Positions 37,437 through 47,148 of a stretch of 49,262 bases of DNA are shown here, piece by piece (positions within the stretch are counted from its first letter, which is position 1; every line of letters starts with the position of its first letter). The DNA lies in assembly GCA_019155205.2 (NCBI GenBank), contig JAHNZQ020000005.1, positions 34,452-83,713 on the forward strand, written 5' to 3'. This stretch comes from Gracilaria vermiculophylla. Taxonomy: Eukaryota > Rhodophyta > Florideophyceae > Gracilariales > Gracilariaceae. The position numbers and the translations under genes are program-made. A model generated the notes under the pieces. It was not told the DNA's origin, did no database searches, and was given only the letters and a program-made list of their open reading frames with translations.

Positions 37437-38229
37437 TTAGGTTTCCCAATTTTCGGTCATATTTTTAACGAATTCAAATGTGTGAGTTAACTTTTCCCAA
37501 GTAAGACCTGTACCAGCAGCAACTTCACCAGTTATATTTAAAGGAATCTCTGTCTTAAGACGTGTTGCTTTAAAAATGGGTCCTGTAATTTTATTAATTA
37601 GATATTGAGTTAACCAAATTGGAGACATCGCGATGTGCGATATTCCATCAAAGGTTTTTGAAACCGGCGGGAAGGGTGAAGTGATATAAGCCCAATGTAA
37701 AATAAGCTATTGGCAAAAAACTTTTAGAAAGTTCAGTTTGAAGTAAAAACCGATTTGTTGTACCTAACACGCCTACAGAACGATATCCCCAATAACCTAA
37801 AGAAGTAGAAGCAATAGAATTATTTATTTTGTACACACGTTGCGCCCACTTAGAGTTAAAAAAAACCGCTTATATCTATCCGTAATGAATTTTACACATT
37901 CTTCTTCAAACTCTCTAACAGATAATCCGTCTTTTTCACACTGATCGCGGAAATTTGTTAAGGCATTTGTGAAGCTTTTTATCTCAGATTGCTCGAATCT
38001 GGATACTTCTTCATTGGGTAATTTTTCTACCGTTTTAAAATACTTTTTGCTAAATTCTTCAATTTTTTTTTTGTAAAGATGTCTAAAATCTGATGACTTC
38101 ATCTTTTTTAAATCAGACAAGGAAAATCGTCAAATTTTTAAATTTTTTTCCTCTGATAAAATCAGAATTCGCTAATTGATCTAAATCTTGCAATGTTCTA
38201 GAAAAGCTTTTTGTTGTGGATTGTACCAT
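37437..38229 (-). pseudogene. Frameshifted ORF of about 260 codons, unknown family
   Basis: From an ATG at 38229 on the minus strand, four open stretches follow in line, each in a different frame: MVQSTTKSFSRTLQDLDQLA...; then SDLKKMKSSDFRHLYKKKIE... (to about 37850, helical and charged); then YKINNSIASTSLGYWGYRSV... (with a hydrophobic part LPIAYFTLGLYHFTLPAG); then SPIWLTQYLINKITGPIFKA... to the stop at 37437. The changes of frame fall at or near runs of A or T. It is either a decayed plasmid gene, a gene with sequencing errors in homopolymers, or one expressed through slippage. I do not recognise the family. Confidence 0.5.
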
Positions 38230-38513
38230 TTTATTTCGCCCTAGTAATTAATTTGAGTAATTATAGCACATACCAAAGTAATATGATTATAGTTTTATTT
38301 ACTAAGTATTTTTTGATAAAGAATGAAACCATCGGAAATATTAAAAGTGGTTAAATCTTCAATATCTATATAGTTATTATGCAAGATAAGTTTAACTTTA
38401 GAATTTATTAATCCAAATTGGTTAATAAATTACACCCAAAGATTCTATTAAATATTTGGATGTAATTTGAATTTACTTGAGAATTAGCGAAGCTAAGGCT
38501 TAAAAAAATTTAA

Positions 38514-41276
38514 TTAACTTTTTTTTCTAAAAAACCGAGAAGCTTTCCCAGAAGCTGTTGACTTCGGTTCATCATTTCCTAACCTTATCGTTGGTTGATC
38601 TTCTTTAGAACCGTCCAAATTATTTTCATTTGGCTTAGTATCTCCAGAAGCTAAAACTGCAACAGGTTGGTCCATCTCTGTAACTTCTTTTATAAGGGTT
38701 GGATCAACATCACTAAAATCAACCTCAACTTCCAATTCATTTGTATATGTCATTAATGTTCCTTCGACTTTTTTCCGACGCACATAAATTTTTGTATTCG
38801 GGTATAAAGTTTTTGATAAACATTGCTCAGCCAATGTATCTTCTAAATATTTCATAATAGCTCGGCGTAATGGACGAGCTCCATAGAGTGGATCGTATCC
38901 TTCATCAGTTAAAAATGCTTGAACTGATAAATCAACAATTAAATTGATGTTCTTGTCTTTTAATCGTTTCTGAACGGATTTTACCATTAAGTCACAAATT
39001 TCCCAAATGTCCATTCTTGTTAAATGATTAAAGACTACAATCTCATCAATTCGGTTTAAGAACTCTGGCCGGAAAAAATTCTTTAATTCATCATTAACTA
39101 ATTTAGTAACACGTTCAAAAAGTTCTGGGTCTTTAATTGGTTCAGGGGCTGGCTCCCAACCAATAACTTCATCAGGAGTAATTTTAAAACCTCCTTCGCC
39201 TTGCTCAGCTTTAGATTTAATACCACTTTCTCGTTCGATAATTTTTGCACCTAAGTTTGTTGTCATAATAATTAAAGTATTAGTAAAATCAATGACACGA
39301 CCTTTTGAATCTGTTAATCTACCATCATCTAAAATTTGTAACAATAAATTAAAAACATCAGGATGACCTTTTTCAACTTCATCTAGTAAGACAACAGAGT
39401 ATGGCTTTGAACGGACGGCTTCCGTTAATTGACCACCTTCATTATAACCTACATAGCCTGGTGGTGAACCAATTAATTTTGCTACTGTATGTTTTTCCAT
39501 GTATTCTGACATATCTAAACGAATCATACTTTCTTCAGTTCCAAACATATAATCTGAAAGAGCTTTTGTTAATTCAGTTTTCCCAACCCCTGTAGGACCA
39601 GCAAAGATAAAACTTGCAATTGGTCGATTTGGATTTCGTAATCCAACACGAGCTCTGCGGATTGCTTTTGAAACAGCTATAACTGCATGGATTTGACCAA
39701 TGATTCGTTCATGGAGTGTATCTTCCATTTTTAATAATCTAGCCGATTCAGAACCTGTGATTTTTGTAACAGGAATACCAGTCCAATTTGAAACAACATC
39801 CGATACATCAGTTTCAGTAACCATATCAACATCACGTCGAGTAAAACCTCTAGCTTCACTAGTTAAAGCCGATTGTTTCATGATGCGAATATGTGTTCGA
39901 ACTTCCATCTCATGATCTAAGAGTTGTTTTGCAGCTTCAAAATCATGTTCTTTAATACAATCTTCCTTATCTTTAATTGTTTCTTGTAACTCATGCATTA
40001 GGCTTCTTAGACCTAAAGGTAACCGTCTATTTTCTAAACGAACCCTAGCTCCTGCTTCATCTAAAACATCAATGGCTTTATCTGGTAAATAACGATCTGC
40101 GACATACTTATCGGCAAGAATTACAGCTTGTTCTAAAGCTTTATCATGATAACTTAATGTATGATGTTGCTCAAATTTTGACCGTAAGCCGCGTAAAATT
40201 TCAATTGTTGTTCCAACACTTGGTTCTTCGACATGAACTGGTTGGAACCGTCTTTCTAAGGCAGGATCTCTCTCAATATATTTTCTATATTCATCATTTG
40301 TTGTTGCACCAATACATCGGAATTTTCCTCGAGCTAATGCTGGTTTTAAGATATTTGCTGCATCAACAGCACCTTCTGCCGCGCCGGCTCCAACTAATGT
40401 ATGAATTTCATCAATTACAATTATAACCGCGGAATCATTTTGAGCTTCTTCTACAATACGTTTCAATCTTTCTTCAAATTCACCACGATATTTTGTACCT
40501 GCTAAAATTGAACCAAGATCTAACGCCATGATAAGGCTTCCATCTAAAAAATCTGGAACTTTTTCAGTTAAAATTAGTTGAGCTAAGCCTTCAGCGACGG
40601 CAGTTTTACCAACACCAGGCTCACCAATTAAAACAGGATTATTTTTTGTACGTCGAGCTAAAACAGCAATCACATCATCAATTTCTTTTTCACGTCCAAT
40701 AACTGGATCTAAATTCCCATCAATGGCTTCTTTGGTTACATTTTCTGCATATTCATCTAAGGTAGGAGTTGGACTACCTTTTTTCTCCCGTTCTAATAAA
40801 AATTTTTCAGCCTGTGTTAAAGGACGTAAAATCTCTTCTTGTGTTTCTTCGATATAGGTTAAAATTAAATTTCTTAATTTATGAATATCAACATTTAATT
40901 TATCTAATGTTCGCATTGCAACACCATCAGATTCAGCAATAAGTGCTAATAAAATATGCTCAGTGCCGACAAAATTTTGACCTAAATCTTTACCTTCATG
41001 AACTGCCATCTCTAAAACTCTTTTTGCTCTTGGAGTAAAAGGAATCTCCGATGCTACAAATCCAGTACCTCTTCCAATATATAATTCAATTTCCTTTCGG
41101 GCTTTCTTTAAAGTAACTTTTAGTTTTTTTAAAGCTCTTGCCCCAATCCCATGTCTTTGTCCAATAACGCCTAATAAAAGTTGTTCGGTTCCAACAAAGT
41201 TATGACCCATACGTCGTGCCTCTTCTTGCGACAACATAATAACTTTTATTGCGCCCTCAGTAAATTTTTCAAACAT
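38514..41276 (-). CDS. clpC: Clp protease ATPase subunit ClpC
   Basis: ClpC is the Hsp100 unfoldase that feeds proteins to the Clp protease in the stroma and helps pull in imported proteins. The 920-residue protein has two Clp-N repeats at the start ([48 protein letters not shown]), a first ATPase domain with GEPGVGKT and [20 protein letters not shown], a coiled-coil M domain, and a second ATPase with [14 protein letters not shown] and [16 protein letters not shown] charged tail ([20 protein letters not shown]) ends it. Length is normal to slightly long. It is transcribed alone on the minus strand. Confidence 0.97.
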   Translation of the reverse strand: MFEKFTEGAIKVIMLSQEEARRMGHNFVGTEQLLLGVIGQRHGIGARALKKLKVTLKKARKEIELYIGRGTGFVASEIPFTPRAKRVLEMAVHEGKDLGQNFVGTEHILLALIAESDGVAMRTLDKLNVDIHKLRNLILTYIEETQEEILRPLTQAEKFLLEREKKGSPTPTLDEYAENVTKEAIDGNLDPVIGREKEIDDVIAVLARRTKNNPVLIGEPGVGKTAVAEGLAQLILTEKVPDFLDGSLIMALDLGSILAGTKYRGEFEERLKRIVEEAQNDSAVIIVIDEIHTLVGAGAAEGAVDAANILKPALARGKFRCIGATTNDEYRKYIERDPALERRFQPVHVEEPSVGTTIEILRGLRSKFEQHHTLSYHDKALEQAVILADKYVADRYLPDKAIDVLDEAGARVRLENRRLPLGLRSLMHELQETIKDKEDCIKEHDFEAAKQLLDHEMEVRTHIRIMKQSALTSEARGFTRRDVDMVTETDVSDVVSNWTGIPVTKITGSESARLLKMEDTLHERIIGQIHAVIAVSKAIRRARVGLRNPNRPIASFIFAGPTGVGKTELTKALSDYMFGTEESMIRLDMSEYMEKHTVAKLIGSPPGYVGYNEGGQLTEAVRSKPYSVVLLDEVEKGHPDVFNLLLQILDDGRLTDSKGRVIDFTNTLIIMTTNLGAKIIERESGIKSKAEQGEGGFKITPDEVIGWEPAPEPIKDPELFERVTKLVNDELKNFFRPEFLNRIDEIVVFNHLTRMDIWEICDLMVKSVQKRLKDKNINLIVDLSVQAFLTDEGYDPLYGARPLRRAIMKYLEDTLAEQCLSKTLYPNTKIYVRRKKVEGTLMTYTNELEVEVDFSDVDPTLIKEVTEMDQPVAVLASGDTKPNENNLDGSKEDQPTIRLGNDEPKSTASGKASRFFRKKS

Positions 41277-41420
41277 AGCTAGTCTACAAGTAATATTAAA
41301 AGATTTTAGTTCTATTCACTTTGTTTTAATTATACACTAAGTTTAATTTCAATTAGTATGGTAAGATAGAAGATAATGTACTATAGTATAAGAAACAAAA
41401 TACTAAAGAAATTAAAATAT

Positions 41421-41491
41421 GGCGGTATGGCCAAGTGGTAAGGCAGTGGATTGCAAATCCTCGATCCCCAGTTCGAATCTGGGTGCCGCCT
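41421..41491 (+). tRNA. trnC(gca): tRNA-Cys (GCA)
   Basis: A 71-base cloverleaf: acceptor GGCGGTA/TGCCGCC with one G-U pair, anticodon loop TTGCAAA (anticodon GCA), T-arm AGTTCGAATCT. CCA is not encoded. It diverges from clpC. Confidence 0.94.
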
Positions 41492-41512
41492 TATAAATTT
41501 TTTACTATGGTA

Positions 41513-41541
41513 TTGACTTTTAATTTCTAGAAGAGTATACT
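41513..41541 (+). promoter_or_regulatory. Strong sigma-70-type promoter of trnL(UAA)
   Basis: TTGACT (41513-41518), an exact 17-base spacer, and TATACT (41536-41541). The expected start is near 41549, about 47 bases before the tRNA. Confidence 0.65.
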
Positions 41542-41555
41542 TTAAATATAATGTG

Positions 41556-41583
41556 TAAGCGAAGTAACTCGTTAGAGTTAGAT
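41556..41583 (+). repeat. Dispersed repeat, partial (copy at 41556)
   Basis: TAAGCGAAGTAACTCG followed by TTAGAGTTAGA: a short forward version in which the two ends of the element are joined. It lies between the trnL(UAA) promoter and the tRNA, so it should be part of the tRNA precursor. Confidence 0.7.
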
Positions 41584-41595
41584 TAATTTTAATTT

Positions 41596-41681
41596 GGGAA
41601 TGTGGTGAAATTGGTAGACACGACGGACTTAAAATCCGTTGCCTAGTGATAGGCGTGAGGGTTCAAGTCCCTCCGTTCCCA
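41596..41681 (+). tRNA. trnL(uaa): tRNA-Leu (UAA)
   Basis: An 86-base cloverleaf with a long variable arm: acceptor GGGAATG/CGTTCCC, anticodon loop CTTAAAA (anticodon UAA), T-arm GGTTCAAGTCC. It has no intron, unlike the gene in green plants and cyanobacteria. Confidence 0.95.
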
Positions 41682-42600
41682 ATTAGGTTTTCTAGAAATT
41701 TAAAACTATCCGGTATAATATTAAATCAATTACAGGTATATTTGATGGCAACTTTAACAAAATGACATCTTTTTAAAAATATGATCAAATTAGGTATTCC
41801 GGCATGGTCTTTTTCTTGACTTCAAAAACTGAACCAACACGTGTTCATTCCTCGACTCAAACCTCTTCCTCTATAAAGATAGAGAGACAAAAACTGCTGA
41901 TCAATCATTTAATTCTAGATGTCGGGAACTGTGATTGGTTTAAAGATTAAAAACGCGTGGTGGGTCCTTGGGAAAGTTTGGTCCTGGATCACGAAATTGG
42001 TTTGAATTTCGGGATTTGCGAAGCAAAGCAAAATCTACTGCTTGGAAGGCTAGAAACAAGTTGCAAAATTCTTCAAACCGATCAAGACCAACGGTCGCTA
42101 ATGGTTTGGCAAAAGGGTTGCAAGCTGGTCAAGGTAGAGATTAGAGATGGACTTTTTGGTAAATTTTTTGCTCAAGAGACTCAATATCCATCCAACCCAG
42201 GGTGTTCAGGTAGACCAAGGTCAATAAGAGTTGGAACAGGCCAGCCTAATTCAAATATAAAACAAGAAATTACAGCGGCTAATGGAATAACAGGTGTATT
42301 GACTGATCAGTCACCAAACCATTTGACATCCAATCATGGTTGGTCTGACCTTGGTATTAACCTTTGCCGAATCAAAAAGCAGGGAAATATCGAAGTAGCA
42401 AAAGATTTTCTAGCTGATCAAATTACTATAGAATATTAATATTCATTAAAGTACAATCAATATTAATATGCAGATGACTTTTCGTATTTTTTTATGGGTA
42501 TTTATGAAGGAATAAGTCGAAAACTTGGTCAAATAAAAAAAGATGAACCCCTAGAATATTAAAACTGCAAGAAGAATAAAACCATTTATCTCATTTAATT
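41682..42600 (+). pseudogene. Island of unknown, partly open sequence after trnL(UAA)
   Basis: No recognised gene. The stretch 41900-42440 is noticeably richer in G and C than the coding genes around it. A frame of 160 codons is open from a GTG at 41957 to 42439 (VGPWESLVLDHEIGLNFGIC near its start, NHGWSDLGINLCRIKKQGN near its end). A different frame at the start reads MIKLGIPAWSFS and a third reads KFGPGSRNWFEFRDLRSKAK, so the sequence looks like a shuffled remnant. Coding status is doubtful. Confidence 0.3.
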
Positions 42601-42647
42601 GATAGATCTACCGATCATTAAATAGTTTATAAATCGGTAGGTCTATC
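42601..42647. terminator. Terminator-like hairpin beyond rps16
   Basis: Arms 42601-42615 (GATAGATCTACCGAT) and 42633-42647 pair along 15 bases with one G-T wobble, with a 17-base loop. It lies about 125 bases past the rps16 stop on the minus strand and also past the plus-strand island; it may end either transcript. Confidence 0.45.
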
Positions 42648-42773
42648 TTCGACTTGATTTTACCTGAAAGTAGTAAGAGTATCCACTTAATCAGCCAACA
42701 AATTCCCTTAAATCTACCAATAGGCACCTCTCAGAAGACATTTTAATTATCAAACCCTCCCAATGGTAACCAG

Positions 42774-43010
42774 CTAAACTATAATTTCTGCTTTTTTTAG
42801 TAAAGTTGAAACTGTTTGAGTTGGTTGAACACCATAACTTAACCATTTCTTAATTTTTTCAGCATCAAATTTATAATTTTTCGTAAGTGGATTGTAATAT
42901 CCAAGCTCATCAATAGGTCTTCCATCACGTCTCGACGTATTTTCTATAATAACTAATCTATATGATGGAGAACCTTTTCTTCCTGTGCGTTTTAATCGTA
43001 ATTTTAACAT
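42774..43010 (-). CDS. rps16: 30S ribosomal protein S16
   Basis: The 78-residue protein begins MLKLRLKRTGRKGSPSYRLV and includes RPIDELGYYNPLTKNYKFDA and the WLSYGVQPTQTVSTLLKKA ending, all S16 signatures. It has no intron. It lies 86 bases downstream of rps4 on the same strand, so the two are probably cotranscribed. S16 is needed for early small-subunit assembly. Confidence 0.95.
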   Translation of the reverse strand: MLKLRLKRTGRKGSPSYRLVIIENTSRRDGRPIDELGYYNPLTKNYKFDAEKIKKWLSYGVQPTQTVSTLLKKAEIIV

Positions 43011-43096
43011 AGAGCTAATTTTAAGATATAAATAAATTTTTTTTTTCAGAATAAAATGGAACTAATAAAAGGTATTACTAATAGACTTTCGAATTA

Positions 43097-43714
43097 TTAA
43101 CGACGTGAGTAATGCTCAATTACAAGTAATTCATCAAGCTGTAAAGCTACGTCATTTCTATCACAATAATCTAATATTTTTGCTTCCAATTTAGAATTAT
43201 CAAATTTTAAGTGAGATGGTATATTATTGACTTTATTATTTTTCAGGTTATTTTCAATTAAAGTTTTTGAACTACTTTTTTCTTTAATTCCAATGGTATC
43301 ATTTAATCGACATTGGAAACTTGGAATACTGACTACTTTTTTATTTACTGTAATATGACCATGATTGACTAATTGACGAGCTTGAGCAATAGTTTTTGCA
43401 TAACCTAATGTAAAACAAATTGTATCTAATCTCATTTCTAGAAGTTGTAATAGAATTAAACCTGTTACACCTTGGCGTCTCCGAGCTTCCTTAACATAAC
43501 GATATAACTGATTTTCAGTTAATCCATAATTAAACTTAAGTTTTTGTTTTTCTTCTAACCGAACACCATATTCAGTTAATTTTTTTCCCGTATCAGCGTT
43601 AGCATTCCCGTCTTTCCCTGGTCGGTTCATTTTATTAGATTTTTTTGTTGTTAAACCTGGCAGTGTTCCTAATCGTCTACTAATTTTTAATTTAGGTCCT
43701 CGATAACGTGACAT
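43097..43714 (-). CDS. rps4: 30S ribosomal protein S4
   Basis: The 205-residue protein begins [20 protein letters not shown] and contains [20 protein letters not shown] and the S4 RNA-binding domain ([39 protein letters not shown]). S4 starts small-subunit assembly. The linker between the S4 domain and the tail ([19 protein letters not shown]) is lysine- and asparagine-rich. trnH lies about 65 bases upstream on the same strand. Confidence 0.96.
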   Translation of the reverse strand: MSRYRGPKLKISRRLGTLPGLTTKKSNKMNRPGKDGNANADTGKKLTEYGVRLEEKQKLKFNYGLTENQLYRYVKEARRRQGVTGLILLQLLEMRLDTICFTLGYAKTIAQARQLVNHGHITVNKKVVSIPSFQCRLNDTIGIKEKSSSKTLIENNLKNNKVNNIPSHLKFDNSKLEAKILDYCDRNDVALQLDELLVIEHYSRR

Positions 43715-43778
43715 AAGACTCGATTTTATTTCTAAATAACTTTTTTTTATAAATGCTTGATCGTAAAAATTTTAACAA

Positions 43779-43853
43779 GGGCGAGTGACCGGACTTGAAC
43801 CGGCGAATGGTGGAACCACAACCCACTGCCTTAACCACTTGGCCACACCCGCC
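43779..43853 (-). tRNA. trnH(gug): tRNA-His (GUG)
   Basis: A 75-base cloverleaf on the minus strand: acceptor GGCGGGT/ACTCGCC, anticodon loop TTGTGGT (anticodon GUG), T-loop TTCAAGT. The base before the 5' end reads T on this strand, so the extra G at -1 of tRNA-His is not encoded and must be added after transcription or is absent. Confidence 0.93.
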
Positions 43854-43861
43854 AGACTGTC

Positions 43862-43890
43862 TTGACAAATACTTTATCAGTTTATATCAT
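43862..43890 (+). promoter_or_regulatory. Sigma-70-type promoter of thiS
   Basis: TTGACA (43862-43867), exactly 17 bases, then TATCAT (43885-43890). It is the best match to the bacterial consensus seen in the window and reads toward thiS, 43 bases on. Confidence 0.65.
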
Positions 43891-43932
43891 CTTACGTCTA
43901 GTTTATTTTAAAAATTTTTTCCAATATAACTT

Positions 43933-44145
43933 ATGTCTATGCGTAAATATTTTTTTTTAAATGGCCAAGAATACTCGACTGAATCTGAACTAACACTTTT
44001 AGAGTTAATAACATACTTTAACTATAATACATCACTTCTCGTTTTGGAATATAATAATTTAATTTGTAATACAAAAAAGTGGAATAATATTCAGCTGAAA
44101 AATAATGATAAAATTGAGATTGTAACCATTGTTGGAGGTGGTTAA
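43933..44145 (+). CDS. thiS: Sulfur carrier protein ThiS
   Basis: ThiS carries sulfur, as a carboxyl-terminal thiocarboxylate, to ThiG (33399-34205) for thiazole formation. The 70-residue ubiquitin-fold protein begins MSMRKYFFLNGQEYSTESEL and ends IEIVTIVGGG. The last two glycines are the required GG end, so the protein is intact. A near-consensus promoter lies upstream. It is far from thiG, and the sequence after it is degenerate. Confidence 0.88.
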   Translation: MSMRKYFFLNGQEYSTESELTLLELITYFNYNTSLLVLEYNNLICNTKKWNNIQLKNNDKIEIVTIVGGG

Positions 44146-44629
44146 GTTTGTAATAAGTATTAATTTTTGGCAATATATTAAATTTCATACTGTTAATTTT
44201 AAAATTTTAAAAATTTTACCAGCGAGAATTGGTAAATCCAACTGCCTACGTTAATAAATTATCTGATCAAGAAAGACGGAAACGTGTCAACGATTTATCT
44301 ATTTAACGGACAGAAATTTACTACTGAATGGCCAACTCAAAAATCAATTAGTAATATAGTAATTTCAATTTATTAGAAATCCAGAATATTCAATAATTTC
44401 ATTTCTAAGCGAAGAAGAAATAACCAAGTAGTCAATTCCAGGTATTTCTAAATCGGAGCAATTAAGCTTGTAAATAGACCAAGACTGCTAATTATAAATA
44501 TAAGATAAGGTCTTCGAATTAGTTGATCTAAATCCACTTGTGGTCGGAAGAATGAATCATTCAGATCACAAGATTGTTTCCAAGATTGGAACAAATTCTT
44601 CCTAGATTACTGATCTTAATTGGCTCTCG
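44146..44629 (+). other. Degenerate spacer after thiS
   Basis: No intact gene. One frame reads NPTAYVNKLSDQERRKRVND and an overlapping frame from a GTG at 44284 reads STIYLFNGQKFTTEWPTQKS; the second resembles the start of ThiS (FFLNGQEYSTES) weakly. A partial dispersed repeat copy is at 44403-44426. Confidence 0.3.
44403..44426 (+). repeat. Dispersed repeat, left part (copy at 44403)
   Basis: Exactly the same 24 bases as 353-376 (TAAGCGAAGAAGAAATAACC), followed by AAGTAGTC. Confidence 0.7.
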
Positions 44630-45065
44630 CTAGAAACGATATTGTACAAGTCCCACTCGTCCGTATCGATCGATTTCCAAGTATAGCTCACCGATGGCAG
44701 AATTAAAATTATCAGCCTTGAAAGTATAATACAAATTCGGAATTGGTAGGATTTGGTCTTCGATTATTGCACATAATTCATCTTTACTGATCCTATCTTG
44801 AGTTCTCAATTGAAAGAATTTGGAAATGAAAATCTTTAATCTCTCCGTCAATTTTTTCCGATAAAAAACTTTGTACCAACTCCAAATAAGCTTGACGAGA
44901 GGCCCAAAAGAATGAACCTTCAACTATACACTTGTAGTTCGTTAGTTTTTCAATAGGTGGTTTTAATGACTTTCTTCGTTTCTTGGATGGGCCCAAAATC
45001 TCAAGACTAACTATCAATTTTTGGGCCAACTTCTCTCGTTCTTTGGCGGTTAATGGTTTTGTCAT
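44630..45065 (-). pseudogene. Distant FW/KIDG family member, frameshifted
   Basis: The first open part (45065 down to 44793) begins MTKPLTAKEREKLAQKLIVS and contains CIVEGSFFWASRQAYLELVQ then SFLSEKIDGEIKDF, matching the spacing of FW, R, FL and KIDG in the intact ORF at 31708-32166. A frame change near 44800-44830 leads to QDRISKDELCAIIEDQILPI and the ending IDRYGRVGLVQYRF. The amino-terminal and carboxyl-terminal parts differ from the intact relative. It follows another broken gene by 37 bases, as the intact one follows its partner by 32. Function unknown. Confidence 0.5.
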
Positions 45066-45102
45066 ATTAATCTATTATGAAATTAAAATTTAAACGAAGC
45101 TA

Positions 45103-46061
45103 TTACAATTCAGACTTAGCATCATCGACTCTAGCATTTGTAGCATTGACTGTAGGTGCGGGTGTTGGCGAATTTGTCTCGCCAAAAACTGGACCAATCT
45201 TCGTATGTGAATTACCAACTAGATCTTGATATGTAATTGAGGTACTGTTGCTGAGACCAAAACCTTTAATTTGTCGCTCATTTGCAAGATAATTAAAATA
45301 TAAAAATTATATTGACAGATTTCCGGGCGCCGTTGAAATCTACCAATATGGTTTTGAAGTGGATAATTTACGAGGCCACGATTCAATATCATACCAATTG
45401 GTTCGCGACCTTGTCTCATGACATTCATATATTGTTATTCAGCGAAGGCTAATATAATCAGGATTTGGTATTTGTTGACTGAATCTGAACCTGATACCGA
45501 CAAAAGTATACGATCCCGTAAATTTGGAGCTTTACCACTAGAAGTTTTAGATGAGTTACTCGCATATTTAGTCTCTGGACACCATGTGTGATTAATGGCT
45601 CCTTGGTGAGGTCCTTCTTCAATAGAACACGTAGGTTGAAAAGGATTTAATTCTTCACTTAGGGATTGAATTAATTGGCGAGCAGTTTGATCTTGAAATA
45701 TAGATTTATATCGAAATATCTCAGCATAATTTATTTTAGTTACAACGCTAAACTCGAGCAAATTGTGAATCCACAATCTTGAATATATCACTCAAAAAAT
45801 CATAATAAATATTTCCATATCCAGATTTATCACTCTATCGGCATTGACGAGCTTTAATAACAAGTGGGTTCTCAAATAATTGACCTCTAAGATCCGATTT
45901 AGCTTTACGCCCATAAGTCTTAAATAAAAGTTTTTCAGCACGTTTGATTCGATTTCGTTTTTCTTGATTCGCATTTTTTGGAAGGTTTTTCTCAATTGCA
46001 AGATTAGAACCAAAAACTTTTCCATATTGCTTCTTAAACATATCAAAAAAATCATAACCAA
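45103..46061 (-). pseudogene. Broken plasmid-like gene upstream of the 44630 relative
   Basis: Minus-strand pieces can be joined in order: MFKKQYGKVFGSNLAIEKNL...SDLRGQLFENPLVIKARQ (46041-45835), then INYAEIFRYKSIFQDQTARQ and TCSIEEGPHQGAINHTWCPE (in 45791-45435), then MRQGREPIGMILNRGLVNYP (45428-45219), then a frame change to KIGPVFGETNSPTPAPTVNA and the ending RVDDAKSEL at 45103. Stops and shifts separate them. It would have encoded about 300 residues with a proline- and acid-rich tail. I do not recognise the family. A further piece, NPYRYFSFNLQDPLTGNLIR, lies just upstream at about 46100-46215. Confidence 0.4.
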
Positions 46062-46232
46062 ATTTAATTTTTTTGTCTTCTTTTTATATCACCCAAGTTA
46101 ATTTTGAAATTTCATTCCTAATTTCTGACAAGCAATATGAGCTTCAAGCACAGTAAATGGACGTATTAAATTACCAGTAAGCGGGTCTTGAAGATTAAAA
46201 CTAAAATATCGATATGGATTTATTTTTCTTGA

Positions 46233-46260
46233 ATAGGAACTTAATAATAGGAACTTAATT
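46233..46260. repeat. Tandem 14-bp repeat beside the recombinase remnant
   Basis: ATAGGAACTTAATA (46233-46246) is followed at once by ATAGGAACTTAATT (46247-46260). The 14-base unit recurs exactly at 48986-48999 after plasmid-like copy C. It overlaps the end of the decayed serine recombinase. Confidence 0.7.
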
Positions 46261-46563
46261 GGAATGCTTCAACGTAAATTGAATTTTTACCTTGAATTTC
46301 AGAATATTTTTCTTTATTTTTAAATTTCATAGAAACTTCTTCAATTTTATTAATAGAAGCTAATTCGTCTATTAAATATTTTTTATTATTTAAATTACTA
46401 AACTAAATGGTGCCTTGTGACCAAGAAATTCTTCTTAATTCAGAGAATTCAATTGTATTTCTACTACAACGATCAATTTTAGTAGTTAGTAATAGATCAT
46501 TTTCTTTCAATTCAGCATCAATCAAGTAATAGAAAATAGCTCTGTCTTCAATAGTTAATTCGC
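46241..46563 (-). pseudogene. Serine recombinase (SerC-type) fragment, broken
   Basis: The minus strand reads [40 protein letters not shown], an in-frame stop shortly after, then ELASINKIEEVSMKFKNKEK and a stop at 46241. The KIDRCSRNT segment is the conserved part of the resolvase catalytic domain that follows the active-site serine region, and diatom plasmids and plastids are known to carry such serC genes. The catalytic amino end is missing: the fragment joins the last codons of psb28 in another frame, so the recombinase gene was cut at that point. It is not functional. The matching amino-terminal part is not seen elsewhere in the window. Confidence 0.6.
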
Positions 46564-46902
46564 TTTCGTAAAAACTAAACCATTTGTTTCAACATATCTC
46601 TCCATAAACCGTATAAACCTATCCCAAGCTTCTGGATTCTTCATAACATAAATTGATTCAATTGCCTGAGGTTTTCCATTGACAAATCTTGCATTTACAT
46701 CACGAGTTTCTAATGTTCCTTCTTCATCAATTAGATACATACCTGTAATTTCACCTTCTTTTGCTGTCTTTCTATCTAAAATATTTGGATTTTTAAAACG
46801 AAATGTAGCCGTCCCAGTACTTCCATCTCTTGAACGAGTTAAACGAACATCTGGTAATACCTTTTCATCTATACCTTTTATAAATTGAATTTTGGCTTCC
46901 AT
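46555..46902 (-). CDS. psb28: Photosystem II assembly protein Psb28
   Basis: Psb28 binds assembly and repair intermediates of photosystem II on the stromal side. The 115-residue protein begins [20 protein letters not shown] and contains [20 protein letters not shown], then [20 protein letters not shown], the family signature. A GTG six codons upstream could add residues; the ATG is preferred. A promoter (TTGACA, 18 bases, CATATT) lies upstream. The 3' end abuts a serine-recombinase remnant in another frame. Confidence 0.95.
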   Translation of the reverse strand: MEAKIQFIKGIDEKVLPDVRLTRSRDGSTGTATFRFKNPNILDRKTAKEGEITGMYLIDEEGTLETRDVNARFVNGKPQAIESIYVMKNPEAWDRFIRFMERYVETNGLVFTKAN

Positions 46903-46934
46903 ACTTTTATCCTTAGTCACAATTACTAAATTCT

Positions 46935-46964
46935 AATATGTCTATTTTACTTGAATTCTGTCAA
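46935..46964 (-). promoter_or_regulatory. Probable psb28 promoter
   Basis: On the minus strand TTGACA (plus bases 46959-46964), 18 bases, then CATATT (46935-46940), about 33 bases before the psb28 ATG. The -35 is perfect; the -10 is weak. Confidence 0.42.
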
Positions 46965-47004
46965 TTGTAGAAATCAAAATTAGCTCATTGATCATTAAAT
47001 CAGT

Positions 47005-47050
47005 TAGTCTAACTCTAACGAGTTACTTCGTTACAAGTTACTTCCGTTAG
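47005..47050 (-). repeat. Dispersed repeat (copy at 47005, reverse)
   Basis: TAGTCTAACTCTAACG, then AGTTACTTCG, then TTACAAGTTACTTCCG: a reverse copy between psb28 and trnP. Confidence 0.75.
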
Positions 47051-47074
47051 GAAACCTTATAAGAAATTATTAAG

Positions 47075-47148
47075 TCGGGATAGTAGGATTTGAACCTACG
47101 ACACCCTGCTCCCAAAGCAGGTGCTCTACCAAGCTGAGCTATATCCCG
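47075..47148 (-). tRNA. trnP(ugg): tRNA-Pro (UGG)
   Basis: A 74-base cloverleaf on the minus strand: acceptor CGGGATA/TATCCCG, anticodon loop TTTGGGA (anticodon UGG), T-loop TTCAAAT. CCA is not encoded. Confidence 0.94.

Noticed and set aside
45076..45228. A 50-codon plus-strand frame beginning MKLKFKRSYYNSDLAS
   Set aside because: The minus strand of the same bases continues the decayed gene ending DDAKSEL and has the better context. The plus frame has no promoter or neighbour to support it.
46231..46260. Similarity of GAATAGGAACTT to half of the yeast FRT site
   Set aside because: The repeat is direct, not inverted, has no 8-base core, and the nearby remnant is a serine and not a tyrosine recombinase. 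The likeness is short enough to be chance.
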